Positions 24,757 through 33,507 of a DNA stretch of 64,000 bases are shown one piece after another. The notes under the pieces are model-generated. The model did no database searches, was not told the DNA's origin, and saw nothing but the letters and a program-made list of their open reading frames with translations. Source of the DNA: Chryseosolibacter sp964532595 (GTDB lineage Bacteria; Bacteroidota; Bacteroidia; Cytophagales; Cyclobacteriaceae); assembly GCA_964532595.1 (NCBI GenBank), contig CAZHIQ010000008.1, forward strand, positions 30,167 through 94,166. The letters are read 5' to 3'. The number at the start of each line of letters is the position of its first letter. Position 1 is the first letter of the stretch. A program made the position numbers and the translations under genes.

Positions 24757-25842
24757 ATGAATAGATCTGTTTCTTCTAAAATAGTCTTGGTCCTGGCAGC
24801 GGCTGTAGCCAGTGCCTGTGGTTTACTCGGCATGGGCGGCCAGGGAGGAGACGACCGCGGAGAACTGGTCGGTGTTCCAGGACGGGAAGGATGGGTAATG
24901 ACAATCCCCTACGGGATGGTCCCGATCCCGGCCGGTACCTTCCACATGGGTCAGGCCGATGAAGACCCCGCTTCCACACAGATCAACTACAACAAACAGG
25001 TGACGATTGGTTCATTCTTTATGGATGACACGGAAATCACCAACAATGAGTACCGCCAGTTTACCAATTTCTTCCTGGTAGATGCGGGTACCATTGAAGG
25101 TTTTGATCCGATCGACCCCGAGACCTTCCGCGCTGAGTACTACCCGGACACCACGGTGTGGGTGAAAGATTTCGCTCACCACATGGGTGATCCTATCCAG
25201 GACTATTACTACTGGCACCCGGGCTACGACGACTATCCGGTGGTCGGTATTGACTGGGATGCTGCCGTCTTCTTCGGAAAGTGGCGCACGGCTTATCTTA
25301 ATGAGTATCGCAAGAGCGTTGGGGAGTTCCCGATGCCTGAATTTCGCCTTCCGTCGGAAGCTGAATGGGAATATGCCGCCCGCGGTGGCCGCGATATGGC
25401 GAAGTATCCCTGGGGTAACCCGTACATCCGGAACTCGAAAGGCTGTATGCTCGCCAACTTCAAGCCCGGTCGCGGAAACTTCTACGATGACGGATTCGCC
25501 TACACGGCTCCTGTTCAATCGTACTTCCCTAACGACTTTGGTCTTTACGACATGGCAGGAAATGCTGCTGAATGGTGTCTCGATGATTTCAACCCGGCGT
25601 CCGTTCCTACTGTGTGGGATTTGAACCCGCAATACATTGACGAGCGGACAAATCCCGACCATCCGTCTTACGACCCCCGCATCCCTCCGAAGAAAGTCGT
25701 GAGAGGCGGATCGTGGAAGGATGTCGCTTACTACCTGGAGACAGGTACCCGTACTTTCGAATTTAAGGATTCCACTCGCGCCTATATCGGATTCAGATGT
25801 GCACTTACACACCTGGGCCGTTCGTCGGGACGGGAATTCTAA
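24757..25842 (+). CDS. gldK: Gliding motility / T9SS lipoprotein GldK (PorK)
   Basis: A 361-residue lipoprotein of the formylglycine-generating-enzyme (FGE-sulfatase) fold that forms the outer-membrane-associated PorK/PorN ring of the T9SS. The signal ends in a lipobox (VASAC, Cys21). The FGE-like domain starts at MVPIPAGTFHMGQ and contains DDTEITNNEYRQF, RLPSEAEWEYAARGG, YDMAGNAAEWC and VVRGGSWKD. These are the classical FGE blocks, but the T9SS role is structural. It begins the gldK-L-M-N run; the next gene starts 50 bases later. Confidence 0.95.
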   Translation: MNRSVSSKIVLVLAAAVASACGLLGMGGQGGDDRGELVGVPGREGWVMTIPYGMVPIPAGTFHMGQADEDPASTQINYNKQVTIGSFFMDDTEITNNEYRQFTNFFLVDAGTIEGFDPIDPETFRAEYYPDTTVWVKDFAHHMGDPIQDYYYWHPGYDDYPVVGIDWDAAVFFGKWRTAYLNEYRKSVGEFPMPEFRLPSEAEWEYAARGGRDMAKYPWGNPYIRNSKGCMLANFKPGRGNFYDDGFAYTAPVQSYFPNDFGLYDMAGNAAEWCLDDFNPASVPTVWDLNPQYIDERTNPDHPSYDPRIPPKKVVRGGSWKDVAYYLETGTRTFEFKDSTRAYIGFRCALTHLGRSSGREF

Positions 25843-25892
25843 TAACCAACCCCTACTGTTAATCTGAATACTAAGACTTAAACCTTACTAAA

Positions 25893-26723
25893 ATGGCAAA
25901 GAAAAAAGGCGGATTCACGGAGCTACTCTACAAGACCATCATGCCTAAAGTATATGGTATTGGTGCGGCGATTGTGATTGTTGGTGCTCTGTTCAAGATC
26001 CTTCACTTGACCGGTGCTGATGAGATGCTCATGCTCGGTCTGACTACGGAAGCGGTCATATTCTTCCTGAGTGCATTTGAGCCTCCGCATCAGGAAGTTG
26101 ATTGGTCAAAAGTGTACCCTGAACTGGCTGAAGACTATGAAGCAGCTGCAGTACCGACGCGTGTTTCGAACCGCAACACCGGCGGAGCTTCCCTGACTCA
26201 ACAACTGGACGCTTCGCTCGAGAAAGCGAAAATTGGTCCTGAACTCCTTGAAAGCCTCGGAAAGGGCTTGAACAACCTGGCTGAGTCTGCGAAGAAAATG
26301 AATACCCTTTCGGACGCCGCCGTTGCCACCAACGAATACGCTACGAACGTGAAGAATGCGTCGAAGCAATTGCTCGAGATGAACAAGTCATACGACGTTG
26401 CTATCAAGGCCGTCGCGTCTATGGCTGATGCCTCTAAAGATGCTGGTGAGTACCACTCACAGGTTCAAAAGGTTACCAAGAATCTCGCGGCTTTGAATTC
26501 GGTGTATGAAATGGAGCTGAAGGATGCCGACAGCCACGTGAAGAACATGAACAAGTTCTATGAGAGCCTCACCGGTGCGATGAATGGCCTGTCGAAAGTG
26601 GGAGACAACACTGCGAAATTTACGAATGAACTGAGCAAACTGACTGACAACCTTACGGCGCTTAACCGTGTATACGGTAGCATGCTTACTGCCATGAAAG
26701 GCGGTGGTGGTGCCGCTGCCTAA
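25893..26723 (+). CDS. gldL: Gliding motility / T9SS motor protein GldL
   Basis: A 276-residue inner-membrane protein that, with GldM, makes the proton-driven motor of the T9SS. Two membrane helices lie near residues 20-38 and 44-62. The second contains a buried glutamate (Glu53 in LTTEAVIFFL), the kind of residue implicated in ion coupling. The long cytoplasmic part is Ala/Lys/Asn-rich and helical, consistent with a coiled coil (ASMADASKDAGEYHSQVQKVTKNL). Length is normal. It follows gldK by 50 bases and precedes gldM by 41. Confidence 0.95.
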   Translation: MAKKKGGFTELLYKTIMPKVYGIGAAIVIVGALFKILHLTGADEMLMLGLTTEAVIFFLSAFEPPHQEVDWSKVYPELAEDYEAAAVPTRVSNRNTGGASLTQQLDASLEKAKIGPELLESLGKGLNNLAESAKKMNTLSDAAVATNEYATNVKNASKQLLEMNKSYDVAIKAVASMADASKDAGEYHSQVQKVTKNLAALNSVYEMELKDADSHVKNMNKFYESLTGAMNGLSKVGDNTAKFTNELSKLTDNLTALNRVYGSMLTAMKGGGGAAA

Positions 26724-26764
26724 GTAAGTTTTGTTCGATTTAGTTACCTCAAATGATATAACCT

Positions 26765-28345
26765 ATGGCAGGTGGTAATGAAACCCCCAGGCAGAAGATG
26801 ATCGGGATGATGTATCTCGTCCTCACAGCTCTTCTGGCGCTTAACGTAAGTAGCGCGGTCCTGGAGAAATTTGCGATTATCAACGAGACGATGTTGGAGT
26901 TCAAGGCGGAAACTGAGAAGAACAATGCCTTGACTTTGCAGCAAATCGTCGCTGAAGCTGGTAAGAGCCAGAATGCCCGCGTTGTCAGGGCAAAGGAGAA
27001 TGCGCAAAAAGTGCGTGAGCTAACGCAGACAACGCTCTCCAACATCGAAAAGCTCAAGATGATGATGATGGAGCAGTCGAAGACTGATCATATCAACGAA
27101 GCCCTTATTAACGACCATAGCTCGAAGGTTGCCACAATGATGGTGTCGACACCGGTGGGAAAGAACTTTGAAGACCTGCTGACAGACTATGTGGCAAAAC
27201 TTAAGGAGTACTCGGGTCTTGAATTCCAACCGCTGGCAAAGCGTCCTAAGGATATGCCGCTGTTTGCCACGGACGAAGACCACAAGAATAAGGACTTCCT
27301 CACCTTTACTTTTGAAAACACGCCGGCGATTGCAGCTTTAACTTCTGTAACTCAGATCGAGACGGAGATCCTCGCTTATGAGCGTCGTGCTCTCGAGAAA
27401 CTCCTCGCAGATGCAGGTATTGGTAAGGTGAGTTTCGATAACATGGTGCCGATGGTCCGTACCAAGTCATCTGTTGTCGCTGCTGGTGCGAAATACGAAG
27501 CTGACCTTTTCATCTCGGCATCGTCGTCTTCATTCCAGCCTGAGATGTTCCGGGACGGACAGAAACTCGATCTCTTTACTGATCCCTCCGGTGTCCGTAT
27601 GGGTAAGGTGGAGTTCGTAGCTTCCGCGAGCAACTTTGATCCTCAAACCCTGCTGGCGAAGAAAACTTTCCTGGCTGAAATCAAGCTGCCCGACACAACT
27701 TTGCGTCAGGAAGTTGAATATTTCGTGGCCAAGCCTGTTGTCCGTGTTACCACGGGTAACGCACCTACATTGTATATGAACTGTGGTAACACAGTGAACA
27801 TTGAAGTACCTGCGCTGGGTACAAACTATAACCCGACCTTCTCTTCTAACGGAGCTACGGTTATCAAAGGCGATAAGCCGGGCCGTGTAACTATCGTGCC
27901 AACACAGCGCAAAATCACTGTTAGCGTTAGCAACTCAGGGACACACCTGGATAACATCGCTTTCGACGTTAAGCCGATTCCCGCGCCGCGTTATGCCATT
28001 CGCGACAACTCGGGTAAGGAAGTTGACAAGAAGACTGGTGTAAAGGGTAGCGCTCTGACAGGTCTGCGCGTGGTTCCTGAGCCCGATCCTACGTTCAAGG
28101 AGGAAGTGCCCAAGGATGCCGTTTACCGTATCCGCAGCATGGAGGTTATTCACGCACGGGGTACTTCACCTGTCAACCGTATGAATGCTACCAACGAAGT
28201 ACTTGACCTGGCTGCGTGGCGCTCACAATTCCGCCCTGGCGACCGTATCGTGATCGAGATCAAGACGGTGACTCGCCGGAACTTCCAAGGTCAGGAAGAA
28301 CGCGTTGAAGTGAAGAACGAAGTGCATACTGTACCTATTCAATAA
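26765..28345 (+). CDS. gldM: Gliding motility / T9SS motor protein GldM
   Basis: A 526-residue protein with one N-terminal membrane helix (about residues 12-31, IGMMYLVLTALLALNVSS) that inserts in the GldL bundle. A long periplasmic arm of stacked domains reaches the PorK/GldN ring. The family start MAGGNETPRQKMIGMMYLVLTALLALNVS is clear (written here in shortened form). The periplasmic part is rich in beta strands (for example VEYFVAKPVVRVTTGNAP) and ends with RVEVKNEVHTVPIQ. No interruption is seen. The gldN gene starts nine bases after its stop. Confidence 0.95.
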   Translation: MAGGNETPRQKMIGMMYLVLTALLALNVSSAVLEKFAIINETMLEFKAETEKNNALTLQQIVAEAGKSQNARVVRAKENAQKVRELTQTTLSNIEKLKMMMMEQSKTDHINEALINDHSSKVATMMVSTPVGKNFEDLLTDYVAKLKEYSGLEFQPLAKRPKDMPLFATDEDHKNKDFLTFTFENTPAIAALTSVTQIETEILAYERRALEKLLADAGIGKVSFDNMVPMVRTKSSVVAAGAKYEADLFISASSSSFQPEMFRDGQKLDLFTDPSGVRMGKVEFVASASNFDPQTLLAKKTFLAEIKLPDTTLRQEVEYFVAKPVVRVTTGNAPTLYMNCGNTVNIEVPALGTNYNPTFSSNGATVIKGDKPGRVTIVPTQRKITVSVSNSGTHLDNIAFDVKPIPAPRYAIRDNSGKEVDKKTGVKGSALTGLRVVPEPDPTFKEEVPKDAVYRIRSMEVIHARGTSPVNRMNATNEVLDLAAWRSQFRPGDRIVIEIKTVTRRNFQGQEERVEVKNEVHTVPIQ

Positions 28346-28354
28346 GAACCCAGA

Positions 28355-29299
28355 ATGGAAAAGAAGCTCTTTTTTATCGGTCTATTTTCAGTGCTCTCCG
28401 TTTGCGCATGGGCGCAAGCTGAAGTAGAGTACGATGAGGTCGCGGAGGCCTATCGGGAAGAAATGGAGGAGCAATACAATCCGAATTCGCTTAATCCTAT
28501 TCCCAAGTATGAGCACCATTTCAAAATCCGCGTTTGGAGAACGATCGACCTGAACGAGAAGCAAAACAAAGGCTTCTTTTCCAACAACGGTGAAATTACC
28601 CGGTTGATCATTGATGCGGTGCGTTCTGGTGAGATCACGGATATTTATGCCTCCGATTCCCTAACTACCAAAATGAGTAAAGAGGATTTCCTCAACCGTT
28701 TGGTGATGACGCAGGGTATGCAATACGAGCCCTGGGATCCGGGAAGAACCTGGTATACAGACGAGATCACAACTTACAACGGCAAGAATTATCGCGCCTT
28801 GTTTGATAATACCGGCCGCAACCCTGAAACTTCGCCCGATGACTGGGCAGAGACTTCTGAAGGTAAGGCTGTGACTTATCTCCCGCGCGACATCAATATT
28901 CTGCGATTGGTGGAAGACGTGATCTTTGACAGACGCAGATCGCGGCTTTACTATGACCTCCAGGCCATTCAGTTGATCGTGCCAGGCTCAAAGACGCCGA
29001 CGCTCGTAGACGAAGAGCTGGGATGGTTTAAGTATAAGGATCTGGAGAGGGTTTTCCGCAACCATCCGAAGAAGGCTGTTTGGTTTAACCGCCAGAACAC
29101 GGCTCAGAACAAAAACTTCGCCGATGCATTCTTGCTTCGACTGTTCCACGGAACGATCCGTAAGATTGAGAACCCTGAGGACGAGACCATTTTCGATCGC
29201 TACCTCGCCAATGGCCGTAGCTATAGAGAAGCGGTCTGGGCTACCGAATGGGCTGAGATCGAGTTGATGGAGAAGGAACACAATCTGTGGGAGTTCTGA
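28355..29299 (+). CDS. gldN: Gliding motility / T9SS protein GldN with CBM5/12-like insert
   Basis: A 314-residue periplasmic partner of GldK in the T9SS ring. A signal peptide is clear (cleavage near CAWAQAEV). GldN-typical blocks are the early EYxx...WRTIDLNEKQN segment and the late GELxx/YYDLQAIQLIVPG, ELGWFKYKDL and ATEWAEIELMEKEHNLWEF. Between them, residues about 125-166 read like a chitin-binding type 3 (CBM5/12) module: PW, WYTDEITTYNGKNYRAL, then NTGRNP and DDW. This block does not resemble GldN sequences as I recall them and is a candidate glycan-contact site. It is followed by a terminator. Confidence 0.92.
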   Translation: MEKKLFFIGLFSVLSVCAWAQAEVEYDEVAEAYREEMEEQYNPNSLNPIPKYEHHFKIRVWRTIDLNEKQNKGFFSNNGEITRLIIDAVRSGEITDIYASDSLTTKMSKEDFLNRLVMTQGMQYEPWDPGRTWYTDEITTYNGKNYRALFDNTGRNPETSPDDWAETSEGKAVTYLPRDINILRLVEDVIFDRRRSRLYYDLQAIQLIVPGSKTPTLVDEELGWFKYKDLERVFRNHPKKAVWFNRQNTAQNKNFADAFLLRLFHGTIRKIENPEDETIFDRYLANGRSYREAVWATEWAEIELMEKEHNLWEF

Positions 29300-29318
29300 T
29301 TCCTGATATTAGAAATAG

Positions 29319-29346
29319 AAAAAGGGGCGCACGCCCCTTTTTTATT
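29319..29346. terminator. Terminator after gldN
   Basis: A stem of AAAAAGGGGC paired with GCCCCTTTTT and a GCAC loop is followed by more T. It lies between the converging gldN and uvrC genes and can serve both. Confidence 0.85.
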
Positions 29347-29368
29347 TTATACGAATCGCTGAACAGCT

Positions 29369-31159
29369 TTAGTTCGGGTCAGTATCCGGTTGCCTTAAGC
29401 CTTTGACAATTTCTGCTTTTTTCCTCCCCACTACTTTTTCAATTTCTTCGAGTGGAGCTTCGCGTAACTTTTTGACCGACTTGAAATGGCGGAGTAGTTT
29501 ATCTGCCGTGCGCTTTCCTATGCCGTGAAGATCTTCGATACCTGTTCGGATGGTTGCCTTGCTTCGCTTCTTGCGATGGAAGGTGATTGCAAAGCGGTGT
29601 GCTTCGTCACGAATTTGCTGCAGCAGGAGAAGACCCGGTGATTTCTTGTTGATATGGAGGGGGATGGGATCTTCCGGGTAGTAAATTTCTTCCAGTTTCT
29701 TGGCGATACCTATGATGGGGACTTTCCCGTAGATGCCGACTTCCTTGAGGGCTTCACACGCACTGCTGAGTTGTCCTTTCCCACCGTCGACAACGATGAG
29801 GTCAGGAAGTTCTCCTGCTTCCTCGACAATACGGGTATAGCGGCGACCAACAATTTCCTTCATCGACGCGAAGTCGTTCGCGCCGGTTACGGTCTTGATG
29901 TTGAAATGTCGATATCCTTTCTTGTCTGGCTTGCCGTTGAGAAACCGGACCATAGACGCTACCGGGGTTGTTCCCTGAAAATTTGAATTATCAAAACATT
30001 CAATGATCAGGGGCAACGAAGAGAGCTGGAGATCCTTCTGAAGAATGGACAACGTTTCGAGCTGCTTCGATTTCTTGCCCTCGCGCAGGAGTTCTTTCTG
30101 ATGCTTTAGTTCAAGTGCATTCTTGAGCGAGAGACTTACGAGTTTTCGCTTATCGCCGATCTTTGGGACTACGTTTTCCGTGTTCTCGTCGAGCATGCTG
30201 ATCGGGATGTTGCTCAACACTGTTTCGTTATTGCCCAGTCTCATCTCCTGTGCTGCGAAGGCGAGGAGTTCCTCGTCGCTTTCCTCAGGCTTTTTCTTCA
30301 CTTCTACCGATTTGGAGAAGACAACGGCTCCTTCTTTGATCTGCATGTAGTTGACATAGGCGTAGGTTTCCGTGCTGGTGAGTGTTAGCACGTCAATGTC
30401 AGTGAGGGTGCGGTTGACGACCGTTGATTTCGTTTGGAAGTTTTCGAGGGTGTCGAGCTTTTCCTTGTAGCGCTGAGCACGTTCAAATTCAAGATTTTCG
30501 GCGGCACGCTGCATTTGGTCCTTGAAGTACCGGTGTACAATGCTGAGATTTCCTTTCAGAATATCGCGCGCCTGCATGATTTCGTCAATGTAGTCCTCCT
30601 CTGCTTGGGCGCCAACGCAAGGACCCTTGCAGTTGCCTATGTGATATTCCAGGCACACTTTGAACTTCCCCTGTGCGATGTTTTCCGGTGTCAGGAGGAG
30701 ATTGCAGGTGCGTATCGAGTAGAGTTTCCGGACGAGATCAAGTACGTTCTTCATTGCCGAGACGCTGGAATAGGGGCCGAAATACTCGCCCTGCGCGGGG
30801 TCGTACTTGCGCGTGTAGATGATGCGTGGAAACCGCTCCTTTAGAATGCAGATGTAAGGGTAAGTCTTATCATCTTTTAGAAGGATGTTGTATTTGGGCT
30901 GGTTCTCTTTGATGAAGTTGTTTTCCAGGAGCAATGCATCGAATTCCGTATCGGCCACGGTGTATTCGATGTTTGCAATTTCGGAGACGAGCTTTAACGT
31001 TTTTCGGTTCACGCCCGCTGCACGGGTAAAGTAGCTGCCTACCCGCTTGCGAAGGCTCTTTGCCTTGCCTATATAGATCAGTTCATCGGCGCTGTTGTAG
31101 AAGCGATAGACGCCCGGCGAATCGGGTAATCGTTGTATAGCCTCTTTGAGATCGGCCAT
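29369..31159 (-). CDS. uvrC: UvrABC excinuclease subunit C
   Basis: A 596-residue nuclease that makes the two incisions in nucleotide excision repair. The N-terminal GIY-YIG domain is seen as PGVYRFYNSADELIYIGKAKSLRKRVGSYF. The UvrB-interacting UVR motif is near residue 205, and the RNase H-like C-terminal nuclease has ECFDNSNFQGTTPVASMV and VDGGKGQLSSA, followed by a helix-hairpin-helix tail (LHGIGKRTADKLLRHF). It starts eight bases after the PBP1A stop and is the last gene of the porW-PBP-uvrC group, which is an unusual place for a DNA-repair gene. Confidence 0.96.
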   Translation of the reverse strand: MADLKEAIQRLPDSPGVYRFYNSADELIYIGKAKSLRKRVGSYFTRAAGVNRKTLKLVSEIANIEYTVADTEFDALLLENNFIKENQPKYNILLKDDKTYPYICILKERFPRIIYTRKYDPAQGEYFGPYSSVSAMKNVLDLVRKLYSIRTCNLLLTPENIAQGKFKVCLEYHIGNCKGPCVGAQAEEDYIDEIMQARDILKGNLSIVHRYFKDQMQRAAENLEFERAQRYKEKLDTLENFQTKSTVVNRTLTDIDVLTLTSTETYAYVNYMQIKEGAVVFSKSVEVKKKPEESDEELLAFAAQEMRLGNNETVLSNIPISMLDENTENVVPKIGDKRKLVSLSLKNALELKHQKELLREGKKSKQLETLSILQKDLQLSSLPLIIECFDNSNFQGTTPVASMVRFLNGKPDKKGYRHFNIKTVTGANDFASMKEIVGRRYTRIVEEAGELPDLIVVDGGKGQLSSACEALKEVGIYGKVPIIGIAKKLEEIYYPEDPIPLHINKKSPGLLLLQQIRDEAHRFAITFHRKKRSKATIRTGIEDLHGIGKRTADKLLRHFKSVKKLREAPLEEIEKVVGRKKAEIVKGLRQPDTDPN

Positions 31160-31167
31160 TCGTTTCC

Positions 31168-33507
31168 TTAGTTAAAGTCATCGAGCGTGATTTCTTTGAG
31201 TGGCTCGGTGTACGTTGAATCCGATTGCTGCTCGTAGACATTACAGTTGAGTGTCATGTCAAGCGAACCGGATGGCCGACGGAATAGGCCTTTCCCATAA
31301 CCTGTTTCGGGATCATCGTAGACTTTAACCATGTACTTGTCCCAGATAGGGCGTGCAGTCCGACCACCTTGTCCAAAGTACCAGGAGGGGAAGTGAATGC
31401 TTCGCTCGTCACCTCCAACCCATACGCCGGTTACGAGGTTGTGCGTGATACCAATGTACCAGCCATCCGACGCATTGTCGGTGGTTCCTGTTTTTCCGCC
31501 TATTTCGTTATCCTTCTTAAGAGAATAGCTAAGATTGCGCGAGGTTCCTCCGGTTTCTTCCACGCCCCCTTGAAGCATATAGATCATCTTGTAGGCGGTT
31601 TTCTCGTCGGTGGCCTGGCGGGTCTGCGGTACGAACGATTCGATGACGTTTCCGTTCTTGTCTTCAATACGGGTTATAAAGTAGGGCTTGGTGTAAATCC
31701 CCAGATTGACGAACGAGCAATAAGCGGCTACCATATCGTGAAGGTTGACGTCGCTTGTGCCAAGACAAAGTGAGGGTACTGCTGCGAGCGGTGTTGTGAT
31801 ACCAAGCCTGCGAGCGAAGTCGACAACGTTTTGCGGCTTAACCTGATCAATCAGTTGGGCACTGATTGAGTTTATAGAGCGCGACATGGCCTGGCGAAGA
31901 TTGTGTCGCTCGCCTTTGCCGTAGTCGCCCTCCGCATTTTTCGGATACCAGGTTCCACCGGGCACTTTGATGACCGGCGCGATATCGAGCAATTGGTGGC
32001 ACGGTGAATATCCATCTTCGATGGCCTTTCCGTAAACAAAAGGTTTGAAGGTCGATCCTGGCTGGCGCGTTGCCTGCTTTACGAGATCGAATTTGAAGTG
32101 TTTGAAATCAATGCCCCCTACCCAGGCCTTGATCTCGCCGGTGTTGGGATCCATAGAAAGGAGACCCGACTGCAGGAAACGGTTGTAGTAACGCAGCGAA
32201 TCGTATGAGCTGAATAGAGTATCAATTTCACCGTTCCAGCTAAAGACGGTCATCGGCTTCTTGATATTGAGTGCAATGTTAATGGAATCGGAGCCTTCTC
32301 CGTAACGTCTTACAAGGGCTCTATACGCTTGGGTGCGCTTGATTTTCCGATCGAGGAAATCTTTGATTTCATTCCCATCATCGTCGACCCAGGGTTCGCT
32401 GCCCTTTAGCTTCCACTGTTCCTCGAACTGTGCCTGGAGTACTGCCATATGCTCGGCTACCGCCTCTTCCGCATACCGCTGCATTCGGCTATCGATTGTC
32501 GTGTAGATTTTCAATCCGGATTCCCACAAATCGTATCCGCGCTCCTTGCACCACTCCATCAGGAACGTCGTAATGACTGAACGGAAGTAGGTGGCTATGC
32601 CCTTGTTGTGGTTCTGCACTTGAAACTCGAGCTCGATAGGCTGGGCACGCAGAGAGTCATATGTGGCACGATCGGGAATATAGCCGTAGCTATAAAGTTT
32701 ATAGAGAACTTCGTTTCGCTTTCGCAAGGCGTTGCCCGGGTTGCGGTGCGGGTTGAAGTATGTGGGAGCCTGAAGCATTCCCACTAACACGGCCGCTTCC
32801 TGTACGTTGAGTTCCGAAGGTTGTTTGTTGAAGTACGTTTCGGCTGCCACCTTGATTCCATATGCGTTGCTGCTGAAATCACTGGTGTTGAGATACATCG
32901 TGATAATCTCTTCTTTGGTGAAGTTCTTCTCCAGTTGAATAGAGATGATCCACTCCTTTGTTTTCTGGATGACGCGTTTCGGGAGTCGGCCTAGCTTAGC
33001 GATATGACCATCGAGTTCAGGATTAAGGGTGTAGAGGTTTTTGGCAAGCTGTTGGGTGATCGTACTGCCGCCTCCCGCTGAGTTAAAAGTAAGGATTCCC
33101 CATAATACCCTGGGATATGCCCAGAAGTCCATCCCGGCGTGTGAGTAGAAGCGGTGATCTTCTGATAACAACAAGGTGTTGACCAGTTCGGGCGACAATT
33201 CATCGTAACTCACTTGGCTGCGGTTGTACCGAAAGTAACGTCCGAGAGAGTACCCGTCGGCCGAGATCAGTTCTGACGAAAGGTCATTTTCCGGATTCTC
33301 AATGGCAGCATAGCTGGGCATCCCTCCGTATAAGCCAAACAGGTCTATACTGACGCTATAAACGTAAAGAGGTATAATAATAATGATGGCAAGACAAGTG
33401 ACCCAAACGCCTATGGTCAGTTTCCGCAACCATGATCTTTCGACGAGCAGAGGATTCTTACTGGCTTTTCGTCTGGTAGTTTTTTTCGAAGAAACGGAGG
33501 TACTCAT
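31168..33507 (-). CDS. Penicillin-binding protein 1A family (bifunctional)
   Basis: A 779-residue bifunctional peptidoglycan synthase. A membrane helix lies near residues 29-52. The glycosyltransferase (GT51) domain has LLLSEDHRFYSHAGMDFW with the catalytic Glu and GGGSTITQQLAKNLY. The transpeptidase domain carries the SxxK motif STFK (in RQPGSTFKPF), SIN as the SxN motif and KTGT in the KTG position. Family length is normal. Its ATG at 33507 overlaps the 3' end of porW by 50 bases, so translation is probably coupled. Confidence 0.95.
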   Translation of the reverse strand: MSTSVSSKKTTRRKASKNPLLVERSWLRKLTIGVWVTCLAIIIIIPLYVYSVSIDLFGLYGGMPSYAAIENPENDLSSELISADGYSLGRYFRYNRSQVSYDELSPELVNTLLLSEDHRFYSHAGMDFWAYPRVLWGILTFNSAGGGSTITQQLAKNLYTLNPELDGHIAKLGRLPKRVIQKTKEWIISIQLEKNFTKEEIITMYLNTSDFSSNAYGIKVAAETYFNKQPSELNVQEAAVLVGMLQAPTYFNPHRNPGNALRKRNEVLYKLYSYGYIPDRATYDSLRAQPIELEFQVQNHNKGIATYFRSVITTFLMEWCKERGYDLWESGLKIYTTIDSRMQRYAEEAVAEHMAVLQAQFEEQWKLKGSEPWVDDDGNEIKDFLDRKIKRTQAYRALVRRYGEGSDSINIALNIKKPMTVFSWNGEIDTLFSSYDSLRYYNRFLQSGLLSMDPNTGEIKAWVGGIDFKHFKFDLVKQATRQPGSTFKPFVYGKAIEDGYSPCHQLLDIAPVIKVPGGTWYPKNAEGDYGKGERHNLRQAMSRSINSISAQLIDQVKPQNVVDFARRLGITTPLAAVPSLCLGTSDVNLHDMVAAYCSFVNLGIYTKPYFITRIEDKNGNVIESFVPQTRQATDEKTAYKMIYMLQGGVEETGGTSRNLSYSLKKDNEIGGKTGTTDNASDGWYIGITHNLVTGVWVGGDERSIHFPSWYFGQGGRTARPIWDKYMVKVYDDPETGYGKGLFRRPSGSLDMTLNCNVYEQQSDSTYTEPLKEITLDDFN

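Noticed and set aside
28727..28852. GldN insert as a frameshift or assembly artefact
   Set aside because: The frame stays open, codon use matches the flanks, and the residues fit a known domain pattern.
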